Source of the DNA: Elainella saxicola E1
Lineage (GTDB): Bacteria; Cyanobacteriota; Cyanobacteriia; Elainellales; Elainellaceae
Length of the DNA stretch: 43,486 nucleotides
NCBI GenBank assembly: GCA_002796835.1
Contig: LUGL01000066.1
Span: forward strand, 1-43,486
Reading direction: 5' to 3'
The notes under the pieces are model-generated. The model was given only the letters and a program-made list of their open reading frames with translations. It made no database searches and was not told the origin of the DNA. Position 1 is the stretch's first letter, and each line of letters begins with the position of its first letter. The position numbers were made by a program, and so were the translations under genes. Below are positions 1-8,120 of the stretch, piece by piece.

Positions 1-1
1 T

Positions 2-325
2 GCCCAAGTTGAACGTTCAGGCATTCGTCAGGGACAAGCCTTTGAGCGAACCTCATGGTTTATCCTCTCTCAAGTGATTGAGGCCCAACAGGTGGCAGAT
101 ATGGTGCAAAGGCATCGGGGTACCACCGAGAACAAGTTGCATTGGGTTAAAGATGTGGTGCAAGGGGAAGATGCTTCCTTGATTTGCGAACCCAATTCTG
201 CAACCTTGATGGCTTTATTGCGGTCTTGGGCGATTTCGCTGTTCCGTAAAGCAGGGTATGCATCCATTACGAAAGCCACCCGTTACTTTTGTCATCAACT
301 CCCAGTGCTTCTTTCCTTCTTTTAG
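2..325 (+). CDS. ISAs1-family transposase, C-terminal part (cut by window edge)
   Basis: The reading frame is open from the first bases of the window to a TAG at 323-325, so the 5' part lies outside. The translation contains the stretch TTENKLHWVKDVVQGEDAS followed by a leucine-rich segment (LMALLRSWAISLFRKAGY). This matches the C-terminal part of the DDE domain of ISAs1 / H-repeat-associated transposases, whose hallmark is an EN-x-LHWVLDV-x-F-x-EDAS block containing the last catalytic glutamate. The protein ends with KATRYFCHQLPVLLSFF, which looks like a natural C-terminus for the cyanobacterial members. Whether the element is intact cannot be judged; no terminal inverted repeat was recognised downstream. 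Family assignment is by motif recall, with good confidence. Confidence 0.75.
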   Translation, partial: AQVERSGIRQGQAFERTSWFILSQVIEAQQVADMVQRHRGTTENKLHWVKDVVQGEDASLICEPNSATLMALLRSWAISLFRKAGYASITKATRYFCHQLPVLLSFF

Positions 326-372
326 AGAATCAACCCTACACCCTCTACCCCGGGGTTATCTCGCATCGTCCC

Positions 373-558
373 ATGTCCCAACCTCAACCACCTCGTCTGC
401 TCGATCAAGTCAGACAATCAATCCGGCCCAAGTATTTCAGCCTTAAAACCGAAAAATCCTATATTCACTACATCCGAGATTTCATCTTGTTTCATAACAA
501 GCGTCACCTGAAAGGCAAAAGGCAAAAATCCGATCGCCCAATTCTCACAAAATATTGA
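373..558 (+). pseudogene. Integron-type tyrosine recombinase, N-terminal remnant
   Basis: From the ATG at 373 the frame reads LLDQVRQSIRPKYFSLKTEK, then SYIHYIRDFILFHNKRH. This is the N-terminal SAM-like DNA-binding domain of IntI-like integron integrases (family pattern: LLDQVR-x-x-IR-x-x-HYS-x-RTEKAYVHWI-x-RFI-x-FH). After FHNKRHLK the similarity stops abruptly and the frame ends 16 codons later, so the catalytic domain (the R, H-x-x-R and Y residues) is missing. No continuation was found in another frame downstream. The fragment starts only 48 bases after the transposase stop, so it is probably a remnant left by an insertion or deletion. It is unlikely to be functional. Confidence 0.7.
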
Positions 559-702
559 CAAACGCTTGAATACACTTGTGTGTCGCTGAACTTTGCTCTA
601 TGCTAAACAACACTGGTTTTTCCAATTAACTTAGACAACCAGTAGATTTGTTCAAGGTATGGCGCTGACTATAAGTGATTCGAGCCACTCATAGCCAGCT
701 GT

Positions 703-731
703 CTAGGCCTCTGCTAACGACAGAGAGCTAG
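703..731 (+). other. Imperfect stem-loop in the leader of the small gene at 835
   Basis: CTAGGCCTCTG (703-713) and CAGAGAGCTAG (721-731) pair at 9 of 11 positions around a 7-base loop, about 100 bases upstream of the ATG at 835. A second, perfect palindrome, CTGTCCGGACAG, sits at 769-780. They may be part of a structured 5' leader or operator. No function can be assigned from sequence alone. Confidence 0.3.
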
Positions 732-834
732 GTTGTTGCGATCTTAATCGATCTTCAGCAATTTAGCGCTGTCCGGACAGTCATACCTTGGGCTTTTCTT
801 CTCCAAAAACCTAACCTCAGTGAGGGAAAAGATC

Positions 835-1044
835 ATGTCTACAGAGTTCAACGAACTGCTGCCCCCTTTTGGCGACAAGTCTGCTACCGATAAATCGCAG
901 ATCTGGATTATTGGCACGCGAGAACAGGTCTTACACACGATCAACGAATTTTACGTGAAGCGCATTGCCACCGATAGAGTGAAGTTTACGCCGATCATCC
1001 CAGCCCCATTTGAAGGCAAATATATGTCAGTCCTGGTGCGTTAA
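835..1044 (+). CDS. Small conserved-looking protein of unknown function (69 aa)
   Basis: The gene is preceded by AGGGAA about nine bases before the ATG at 835, which favours this start over the in-frame GTG at 820. The 69-residue product begins MSTEFNELLPPFGDKSATDK and ends FEGKYMSVLVR. It has no signal peptide, membrane segment or cysteine, and a compact alpha/beta composition (WIIGTREQVLHTINEFYVKR, then KFTPIIPAPF). I do not recognise the family. The gene is convergent with the P450 gene. Its last codons and the following palindrome are duplicated immediately downstream, where a diverged copy would read GKYMPVLLR and stop. That is evidence that the gene's 3' end took part in a local duplication. 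The ribosome binding site and plausible composition support a real gene. Confidence 0.55.
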   Translation: MSTEFNELLPPFGDKSATDKSQIWIIGTREQVLHTINEFYVKRIATDRVKFTPIIPAPFEGKYMSVLVR

Positions 1045-1195
1045 ACGATCGGTCGGGGCGGATTGCTATCCGCCTTACAAACCATCCGTGCATCAAACAG
1101 TCCCAAAAGGCAAATATATGCCGGTCCTATTGCGTTAAACGATCGGTCGGGGCGGATCGCGATCCGCCCTTACAAACCATCCATGCATCAAACAG
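1013..1195 (+). repeat. Tandem duplication (88-89 bp, period 94-95) with embedded palindrome
   Basis: Copy 1 spans 1013-1100 and copy 2 spans 1107-1195, with only a few substitutions and one inserted base. Each copy carries the last codons of the 835-1044 gene, its TAA, the block CGATCGGTCGGGGCGG and a hairpin. In copy 1 the hairpin arms are GGCGGAT / ATCCGCC (1057-1063 and 1068-1074, loop TGCT). In copy 2 the hairpin is a perfect 20-bp palindrome at 1150-1169. The hairpins could act as a bidirectional terminator between the convergent small gene and the P450 gene, but no T-run follows, so a dispersed palindromic repeat is an alternative. Confidence 0.85.
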
Positions 1196-1307
1196 CTAAG
1201 GCATCAGGAGAGCAGGCCAGATTCCAACGTTATCCTGCGGTTCTTGTCCCATGGCTCAGTAGTTGTTCGATCGCTTTCCAGAATTATCCGTTGTCCCGAC
1301 TCAGAAC

Positions 1308-2837
1308 TCAGGAAGGCTTACTAAACCCAATGTTGTCATCAATCACGGTTGTCGGTCCGATCGGCAACTTTTCTGGGTCTGGTAGGTTGAGTGTCATAAA
1401 CTCGATCTTGTTGTTCCACACTTTTCTGAAGAAATCTTTGAACACCTCCACCGTCAGCAGTTCGCCAGGGCAGCGACGATATCCAAACCCAAAAGGTGCG
1501 TAGCCCGCATAGTCACAGACGGGATCTGCCTTGTCATCGCTAATGTTGTAAACCGTGCCAAATGCACTATTGGTAATCTCGGCGTTTCTGCCGTCCTTTA
1601 CCTCAAAGGCTGCTTTGTGAAAGGGGCATTGGGCAAATCCGATCTCTTGAGATTTGGCCTCATCAATTTGATCGCTCGTTGGCGCAGTGCTGTAGCGATC
1701 GGGATTGAATTGGGTAGGATCCTGCCAATGTCGTGGGTCTTCACTGGTCGCCTTATGAGGGGTAATCACATAGCCATAGCGATCGTAGGGAGGAGTTCTG
1801 ACTTCTGCAACCGCAGAGATGCTGCCGGTATTCGGCGAAATTGTGCGGAATAGCTCCATCACAAACCGATCGAGCGGGGTGAAAGGCGAATCGTTTGCCC
1901 GATCGTACTCACGGGTCATCGTCTGTTCAAACCAGGACTGGACATTAGCATCCCCGGTGTCCTTGCTCAGTTTAGACATGAAATTGTAAATAGTATTGCC
2001 CCACTGACTCAAGGCAACGAAATTATGGAAGCACTCGAATACAACATCCTTACGCCGAAAATCCTCTTTCTCTTCGCCATTCTTGATCCAGTAATAGACA
2101 AACGTCTTCTCTGGATTTACAACTCTGTCTCTGATTACATCTTCAACTCTGTCGTCAATCCATTCTTTCAGAAACTTACGCAGCGATCGCACTTTCATAT
2201 AATTCTGGTAAACAATTTCCTGGGTTGGGTCTCGATAGGCCAGAACTGTGTTGAAACTCAGCCCGATCTCCCTCACCTCTGGTGGAATGGCATCAGGTTT
2301 GACATCCAGGTGTAGATCCCAAAACAGGTCGAAGTACTTATCCAGGTACTGACGCATCACGGGTTTACCCGCATTCTTGGCATCAAATAGCTGATCGAAA
2401 AATTGAGTCACCTTGTCCCCATACATTGGGCGATATAAATCAGGGGTGAGGGCCGAAGCGTAAATCCGTTTTCTGCGATTATCCTCGCCTCGCTTTTCGT
2501 AACCCTGGATAAAGACCGAAAGCCCATCTTCTTCCTGATTGGGTTCCCAATCGTCGTATAGCAGACCCCAAAAGTAATAGGGCAGAGCATTCTCCTTGGT
2601 AAAGGGGAGATCGATCATGGGCAGGGAGAGCCGCTCTCCTTGGTAGGGACTGGTCAGAAAAGCAGGTATGATCGCATTCTTGATGTAATTGAAATCAAAC
2701 GTGAGCGGGAGTAAGTCGCGTAGACGACTGAGCGCTGCTGCTTTTCTCTCTGGCAGTCTTGAGTTGATATCTTCCTTAATGTCTTCAGCCAGGTTGGCAA
2801 AAAAGTCAGATAAATCAGGAATCGGGAAAAAAGGCAT
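1308..2837 (-). CDS. Cytochrome P450 with atypical I-helix
   Basis: A 509-residue haem-thiolate protein. The cysteine loop is clear: FGFGYRRCPG at residues 449-458, fitting FxxGxRxC with C456 as the haem ligand. The K-helix ExxR is E328-x-x-R331 (ELFR), and the FNPDRY meander motif is at 377-382. There is no N-terminal membrane anchor, so the protein is probably soluble. The segment expected to be the I-helix (about 267-287) reads FHNFVALSQWGNTIYNFM and lacks the A/G-G-x-D/E-T oxygen-activation motif. That resembles hydroperoxide-using P450s of the CYP74 type more than monooxygenases. A 55-residue insertion between the meander and the cysteine loop (about 384-440) contains an extra cysteine, C404. 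The start is supported by GAGGT upstream of the ATG at 2837. No redox partner or peroxidase gene is adjacent. Substrate unknown. Confidence 0.88.
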   Translation of the reverse strand: MPFFPIPDLSDFFANLAEDIKEDINSRLPERKAAALSRLRDLLPLTFDFNYIKNAIIPAFLTSPYQGERLSLPMIDLPFTKENALPYYFWGLLYDDWEPNQEEDGLSVFIQGYEKRGEDNRRKRIYASALTPDLYRPMYGDKVTQFFDQLFDAKNAGKPVMRQYLDKYFDLFWDLHLDVKPDAIPPEVREIGLSFNTVLAYRDPTQEIVYQNYMKVRSLRKFLKEWIDDRVEDVIRDRVVNPEKTFVYYWIKNGEEKEDFRRKDVVFECFHNFVALSQWGNTIYNFMSKLSKDTGDANVQSWFEQTMTREYDRANDSPFTPLDRFVMELFRTISPNTGSISAVAEVRTPPYDRYGYVITPHKATSEDPRHWQDPTQFNPDRYSTAPTSDQIDEAKSQEIGFAQCPFHKAAFEVKDGRNAEITNSAFGTVYNISDDKADPVCDYAGYAPFGFGYRRCPGELLTVEVFKDFFRKVWNNKIEFMTLNLPDPEKLPIGPTTVIDDNIGFSKPS

Positions 2838-3067
2838 AATCTGACCTCATAGCGATATGGAGATTTGGGTCAATTCTTGAAGTGCTTGACCTTCTCACGC
2901 TAGTCATCCTGTCGATAATTGTCTACTACCGCTTGGAGTAGACTGACTCATCTTTAGGAATAGAGTTTGGTAATCATTGAATGTATTCAATAGGTGCGTA
3001 GTCACCATCCATTAGGTGAAAGTTATCTGTGGTAAAGGGTTGTCAATATGGATCGGACAATCGCCAA

Positions 3068-6000
3068 TTATTCAAGACTGCGCTCAGCAAGCAGCTCTTT
3101 GATAGAGGTATCCAATTGCTTGAGCTTAACGGGTTTGCTGAGATAATGATTCGCCCCAGCCTCTAAACAACGTTCTCGATCGCCCTTCATCGCTAATGCC
3201 GTTAAGGCAATGATAGGAGTCTCCCGCAAGTTTTCCTGCTGGCGAATTTGCTTCATTGCTTCTAACCCATCCAGACCAGGCATTTGAACGTCCATCAGGA
3301 TCACATCTGGCTGGTGAGACAATGCCAGGTCGATCGCTTCCTGCCCATTATTGGCTACCAAAAAACGATATCCTTTTGCTTCCAAATAGGTGGAAATAGC
3401 CGTAATGTTATCAGGATTATCTTCTGCTAGCAAGATTAGAGGAGCTTGGGTATAAGTTGGATCACTAGTGTATGGAGTGGAGAGATTAACCTCAGTAGCG
3501 ATCGGTGAACTTTCTGTTTGAAAGATGGAGGACACTTCCAACTCATAGGGAAGATCCACTGTGAAACAGCTCCCCACACCCAGTTCACTCGTCAGCCCAA
3601 CTTGACCACCATGGAGCTCAACAATTTGTTTCACCAGAGCGAGTCCCAACCCGGTGCCTGTCTGTTGCCGATTGAGAGCACCGTCAATTTGAACAAAAGG
3701 TTTAAACAATTTCGAGATGTTTTCAGGCGCAATCCCAATGCCAGTATCTGTGATGGCGATGTGAAGAGAGGTCGGTCGAGCTGGATCCTCTGCTTGGGAT
3801 AAAAGCGAAACAGCGAGGGTGACGGTTCCACCTTCTGGCGTAAACTTCACGGCATTGGTCAGCAAATTCAGCAAAACCTGCCTCATGCGGATTTCATCGA
3901 CAAATAAGTCAGGCAGATGGGGTGGAATCTGGGTATTCAACTGGATATGTTTCTTTAAGGCTTGCTGTTTGACAAAGGTAAGGCTGGAGGAACAGAGTTG
4001 TTCTACGGCGACGTGGCTGTATTCGAGTTTGATTTGCCCAGATTCAATTTTGGCCACATCCAGGATGTCATTGATCAGGGATAGCAGATGGGAAGCACTC
4101 CCTTCTATCGTGTCGAGAGCTTGGAGCTGTCTCTCGTTGACGATGCCAAAGATTTCATCCTGTAGACCTTCTGTCATACCCAAAATGGCATTGAGAGGTG
4201 TCCGGAGTTCGTGGCTCATGTTGGCGAGGAATTCATCTTTGAGGCGGGTTGCCCGTTCCAGTTCGATATTGGTGACTGCGAGTTGTTGATTGCGTTCAGT
4301 GAGTTGGTTTTGGGCTTGTTGGCGTTCGGTCAACTCTTGTTGCAATTGTTCATACAGGCTTGCTTGCTGAATGGCGATCGCCAATTGGCTGCCAAGGTGT
4401 TGGGTCAGGTCTATCTCAAAGGGTTGCCATTGACGAGTTCCACGACATTGATGAATGCATAACAGACCCCATAAATTATCCCCATCCAGCAACGGCATGA
4501 TTAAATTGGCACGCACCTGAAATTGGGCTAACACATCCGTATGGCATTGGCTCTCCAACTGATAAATATCCTCCATGGCAGCGTACCTACCCTGAAGGTA
4601 AAGCGGCGCATATTTTTCACCAAAACAATGATCATGGATCCGAATTGCCATCGCAGAAACAAACCCTTCGACAACGGATTCAGCCACAAATTCACCATCA
4701 TCCCAATTGGAATTGGGATAGAACTTGAAGATACCAACCCGATCGGCCTGGAGTACCAGACGAATTTCCTGACAAGCAGTATCAAAGATGGTTTGTAGAT
4801 CGAGGGATTGGCGAATCCGTTGGGTGATTTCCCGCAGTAGGGTTTCCCGGTCAGCCTGCTGGCGGATCTGCATTTCGGCAGCTTTACGATCGCTGATATT
4901 GGTCAAAGTGCCTATGTATCCGATCGGCTGCCCCTTGCTGTCGGTTTCAACGAGCATCTGGCAGTAGTACCAGACAATACTGCCGTCATCGCGCAAAACT
5001 CGGGCTTCATGTTGAAACGGTTTTGTTGCACCCGACTGGAACCATTGCTGGATGACAGTCTGGCTGCGCTCCCGGTCGTCAGGATGAACGGTTTCCAGCC
5101 AGCGATCGTCTAGGGCCAAGCTAGCCGGTTTCCCGGTCATTTCGCACCAGCCCTCGTTGACGTATATGCAATGTCCTTCGCGATCGAAGCGAAAAATGGC
5201 CACAGGTGCCGCCTGAGCTAGCGTGGCACAGCGCCGTTCGCTCTCCCGCAGAGCTGCTTCTGCCTGTTTGCGATCGGTAATGTCGCGCAAAATTCCCTGT
5301 ACCAGGACTTCTCCGTTAATGTCAATGACATTTGCGGTAATATCCACAGACACCGTAGTACCATCCTGTCGCAAAAAAGTTACGTCCAAGGACTGAATAC
5401 GTTGCCTTTGAGCCGTTTCGGCAAATGCCGTTGTGACCTTATCCAGTTCTTCAGGTGGGTGCAGTTGGGTGAAGTGGAGGGTGGGTAGTTCTGCCAGGGA
5501 GTAGCCCAACAGTGCTTCTGCTTGCTGGTTCGCTTCCAGGATGTACCCTTGAAGATTGATCAGCAGAATGGCATCGGCAGCACCCTCCATTAATCCCCGA
5601 TACCGAGCTTCTCGTTCCGTTAGCATTCTGGTACGCTGGGTCACTCGCTCTTCCAGTTCAACATTGAGTTGTTCCAGGGCTTGTGCAGTGAGGAGTCGAT
5701 CGAGTTCAGCCCCAGCCCGGGCGGCAAAAATAGAGAGCAGGGTTTGTGCCCAATCAGGATCCGCCAATGGGCGATCGTGAAAAATGCAGAAACTGCCCGT
5801 TGGTTCGCCCGCCGCATTACGTAGGCCCACACCGAGATAGCTTTCGACCTGTAAGTCGGTCACCAGAGCACTGCCTGGGTAGAGCGTTTGAACATTGGCA
5901 GGATGGTAGCAACTTCCAGTTTGGAGTGCCTGACGGCAATAGGGAACAGAATCGTAGGGCAAAAATGGGGGGGGACGAAGCTCACCATCGGCAAAAAAAG

Positions 6001-7579
6001 CCAGGACTTGAAACCCCTCTGCGGTCGCTTGCGAAACAGAAACATAGCGGACTTCCAATGCTTCGGCAATGTGACGCACCAGAGCCGGAAAGAACGCTTC
6101 GCCCGTGAAGGCAGCAGTGCCATTGATCACCTGACGCAGAGAGGTCTCGACCCGTTCTCGGTGCATTTCGGCCTCTTGCTGTTGGGTAATGTCTTGCACC
6201 GTTCCCTGTAAGATTAGAGGCGTGCTGTCCGTACTGGAGGTGGTCTCACATTGTCCCCGCACATACTTAATGCGACCATCGGGCATTAGCAAGCGATGGA
6301 CAATGCTAAAAGGCTGCTGATCGCGCAGATGCTTATTAAAAGCTTCATTGAAGGTATCTCGATCGTCTGGATGCACAAACTCCCAAAAGATTTCATAGGT
6401 TGGGCTGCATTGTTGCGGATCAAGCTCGAAGAGGCGAAAAACCTCCTTGCACCAGTACAGTGTATTGTGCTGGAGATTCAGTTCCCAGTGGCCCAGATGG
6501 GCAATGCGTTGAGCTTCCTGCAAGCGTTCGGTACTCTGGCGCAGTTGGGCTTCCGCTTGCTGACGCTCTTGCAATTCAATCTGCAACTGCTCATGGGTTG
6601 AAGCCTGTTGAATGGCGATCGTCAACTGGGTTGCCAGCTTACGGAGTAAGTCAATTTCATCCGCCTGCCAATTCCGTGCTGCTTGGCTTTCTGAGACATT
6701 GAGCAACCCCCAAAGGCGATCGCCACAAAAGAGTGGCAACAGCACTTTCGCGCGAGTTTGCAGGCGGATGAGCAACTCTCGATGGCAGTCTGTCATCTCT
6801 GTGGTGTAAATGTCCGTGACCACGCGAACATGCCCTTCGCGGTAAACCTCAAGAAGCTGGGACTGGTAGCAAACATCCTGAACCTGCTCACCCAGTAGGG
6901 ATAGGGTTGACTGGGTTGCCTCGGCTACCACCACACTGGACAAGTCGGGTTCAACTCTCCAGATGTTGGCGCGATCGCAGTGAATTACCTGGCGAATTTG
7001 CTCAACGGCTGTGTCCAAAATCGTTTGCAGGTGGAGCGAGGCTCGGATTGCAGTGGCCACATTCGTAATGACTTGTTCGAGCTGCAGGCGCTGATGGATG
7101 TTTGCAACGGGCTGTAGGACCTGCTGTAGGGTCTCATGGGTCACCAGTCCCACCAGGCAATCTTGCTCGTCCACAATGGGTAAATGCCGGACGTTATTTT
7201 GTTGCAGCAAATTAATGGCAGAAAAGGGATCGGTCAATGCGGACTCTCGCAGGGTTAGCACCGGTGTCATCACCTGGCTTACAGGCATTTCATCTAACAA
7301 TTGCGGTTTGGCACATAAATGCACCACATCCCGTTCTGTGAAAATACCAATAACTCGGTGAGACTCTACAACGATCACACAGCTGGCGCGGGTTTCCATC
7401 TGTGCATAGTTTGCTGCTGACTGAGCAGTCAAGTTTGCCTCATCGTACGATCGCGCCTGACTCATTAGGGCGATCGCTTCCCTGACTGCAGTTTTGGGTG
7501 AGACCGTGATTGGATTGCGAACGATCGCAGTTGTTAAATCCTTGGGGATGAGATCTGTTGCCCCAGTATTGTTCAACAT
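3068..7579 (-). CDS. CBS-GAF-PAS-GAF-PAS-PAS-GAF hybrid histidine kinase with receiver domain
   Basis: A 1503-residue cytosolic sensor kinase. Domains in order: CBS pair (about 14-155), GAF1 (170-330), PAS (355-470), GAF2 (480-630), PAS (655-770), PAS (780-900), GAF3 (915-1075), HisKA with the phospho-acceptor H1123 in FLANMSHELRTPLN, HATPase_c (N-box LLNLLTNAVKF, G1 DTGIGI, G2 GTGLGLALV) and a C-terminal receiver (1380-1495) with the phospho-acceptor D1430 in ILMDVQMPG. GAF3 has the cyanobacteriochrome signatures D983-x-C985-F986 and C1012-H1013. GAF1 has D235-V-C237-Y and C265-H266. Bilin binding is therefore possible but unproven. The CBS pair suggests that adenosine nucleotides are also sensed. 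There is no transmembrane segment. The output partner is not in the window. The start at 7579 has only a weak ribosome binding site, so a different start is possible. Confidence 0.93.
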   Translation of the reverse strand: MLNNTGATDLIPKDLTTAIVRNPITVSPKTAVREAIALMSQARSYDEANLTAQSAANYAQMETRASCVIVVESHRVIGIFTERDVVHLCAKPQLLDEMPVSQVMTPVLTLRESALTDPFSAINLLQQNNVRHLPIVDEQDCLVGLVTHETLQQVLQPVANIHQRLQLEQVITNVATAIRASLHLQTILDTAVEQIRQVIHCDRANIWRVEPDLSSVVVAEATQSTLSLLGEQVQDVCYQSQLLEVYREGHVRVVTDIYTTEMTDCHRELLIRLQTRAKVLLPLFCGDRLWGLLNVSESQAARNWQADEIDLLRKLATQLTIAIQQASTHEQLQIELQERQQAEAQLRQSTERLQEAQRIAHLGHWELNLQHNTLYWCKEVFRLFELDPQQCSPTYEIFWEFVHPDDRDTFNEAFNKHLRDQQPFSIVHRLLMPDGRIKYVRGQCETTSSTDSTPLILQGTVQDITQQQEAEMHRERVETSLRQVINGTAAFTGEAFFPALVRHIAEALEVRYVSVSQATAEGFQVLAFFADGELRPPPFLPYDSVPYCRQALQTGSCYHPANVQTLYPGSALVTDLQVESYLGVGLRNAAGEPTGSFCIFHDRPLADPDWAQTLLSIFAARAGAELDRLLTAQALEQLNVELEERVTQRTRMLTEREARYRGLMEGAADAILLINLQGYILEANQQAEALLGYSLAELPTLHFTQLHPPEELDKVTTAFAETAQRQRIQSLDVTFLRQDGTTVSVDITANVIDINGEVLVQGILRDITDRKQAEAALRESERRCATLAQAAPVAIFRFDREGHCIYVNEGWCEMTGKPASLALDDRWLETVHPDDRERSQTVIQQWFQSGATKPFQHEARVLRDDGSIVWYYCQMLVETDSKGQPIGYIGTLTNISDRKAAEMQIRQQADRETLLREITQRIRQSLDLQTIFDTACQEIRLVLQADRVGIFKFYPNSNWDDGEFVAESVVEGFVSAMAIRIHDHCFGEKYAPLYLQGRYAAMEDIYQLESQCHTDVLAQFQVRANLIMPLLDGDNLWGLLCIHQCRGTRQWQPFEIDLTQHLGSQLAIAIQQASLYEQLQQELTERQQAQNQLTERNQQLAVTNIELERATRLKDEFLANMSHELRTPLNAILGMTEGLQDEIFGIVNERQLQALDTIEGSASHLLSLINDILDVAKIESGQIKLEYSHVAVEQLCSSSLTFVKQQALKKHIQLNTQIPPHLPDLFVDEIRMRQVLLNLLTNAVKFTPEGGTVTLAVSLLSQAEDPARPTSLHIAITDTGIGIAPENISKLFKPFVQIDGALNRQQTGTGLGLALVKQIVELHGGQVGLTSELGVGSCFTVDLPYELEVSSIFQTESSPIATEVNLSTPYTSDPTYTQAPLILLAEDNPDNITAISTYLEAKGYRFLVANNGQEAIDLALSHQPDVILMDVQMPGLDGLEAMKQIRQQENLRETPIIALTALAMKGDRERCLEAGANHYLSKPVKLKQLDTSIKELLAERSLE

Positions 7580-7753
7580 ACTTTTGCTTGAAATTGAGTG
7601 GAGTCCTGGCAGTCATTGCAGTTTTCTGCAAAAACATTGACGGATTGAGGCAAGAAATTGACTGAAATCGGCATTCAGATTGGCTGGAACCATAGGTGAT
7701 TCCGCCGATCCACTCTTCTATTGTAGGGATGAAAGCAACCTGAGTCACCTTTT

Positions 7754-7777
7754 GTTGCAGTTGAGGTTGCAGTTGAG
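7754..7777 (+). repeat. Perfect 12-bp tandem repeat upstream of the 7797 gene
   Basis: GTTGCAGTTGAG occurs twice head to tail (7754-7765 and 7766-7777), just before the AAGAGG ribosome binding site of the small gene at 7797 and inside the 217-bp region divergent from the kinase gene. It could be a regulator site or simple slippage; the sequence does not decide. Confidence 0.5.
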
Positions 7778-7796
7778 TTATTAAGAGGTTTATCTG

Positions 7797-8084
7797 ATGG
7801 CACGCCGCTCCTTTTTCGTTCATTTGTTTGATGTCACGTTCTCGGTCTGCGGTATTTTTGCAGTGGGGTTCTCCTCGATCACTCAACCTGCTCAGCCCAC
7901 CGTTCAGCTTTTTTCCTATCCAACTCAAGCCGTAGCTCATTCAGGCTGGATATGGGTAAATGAACTAACTGCACAATCCGATCAGGAAGGAGAATTGGAG
8001 CAAAACGATGAGACAGACGTGAATTCGATCGGCAATGATTTAGAAACGCTGCTCCCCAAAACGGCTATGCTAAAAGGAATTTGA
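7797..8084 (+). CDS. Small putative exported protein (95 aa), unknown
   Basis: An ATG at 7797 lies eight bases after AAGAGG. The N-terminus MARRSFFVHLFDVTFSVCGI is basic then hydrophobic, like a signal peptide or single membrane anchor. The rest is polar and acidic (QSDQEGELEQNDETDVNS). The gene is divergent from the kinase gene and convergent with the TpsA exoprotein gene, whose stop lies 36 bases beyond its own. I recognise no family. The good ribosome binding site and signal-like N-terminus are the only support, so it could also be a chance frame or a remnant. Confidence 0.4.
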   Translation: MARRSFFVHLFDVTFSVCGIFAVGFSSITQPAQPTVQLFSYPTQAVAHSGWIWVNELTAQSDQEGELEQNDETDVNSIGNDLETLLPKTAMLKGI

Positions 8085-8120
8085 TCCGTTAAGCCCACCC
8101 CATCAGGCATATTGAATCCC

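Noticed and set aside
1057-1169. The two GC-rich hairpins as intrinsic terminators
   Set aside because: Neither is followed by a run of T on either strand, so a factor-independent terminator is not supported; kept as a repeat.
1063-1503. Plus-strand open frame of 146 codons overlapping the 3' end of the P450 gene
   Set aside because: It lies over the tandem repeat and antisense to the P450 haem-binding region, and its product has no recognisable features.
7440-7940. Minus-strand frame of 166 codons over the kinase start
   Set aside because: It is out of frame with the kinase, has irregular composition and overlaps the small gene at 7797 on the other strand.
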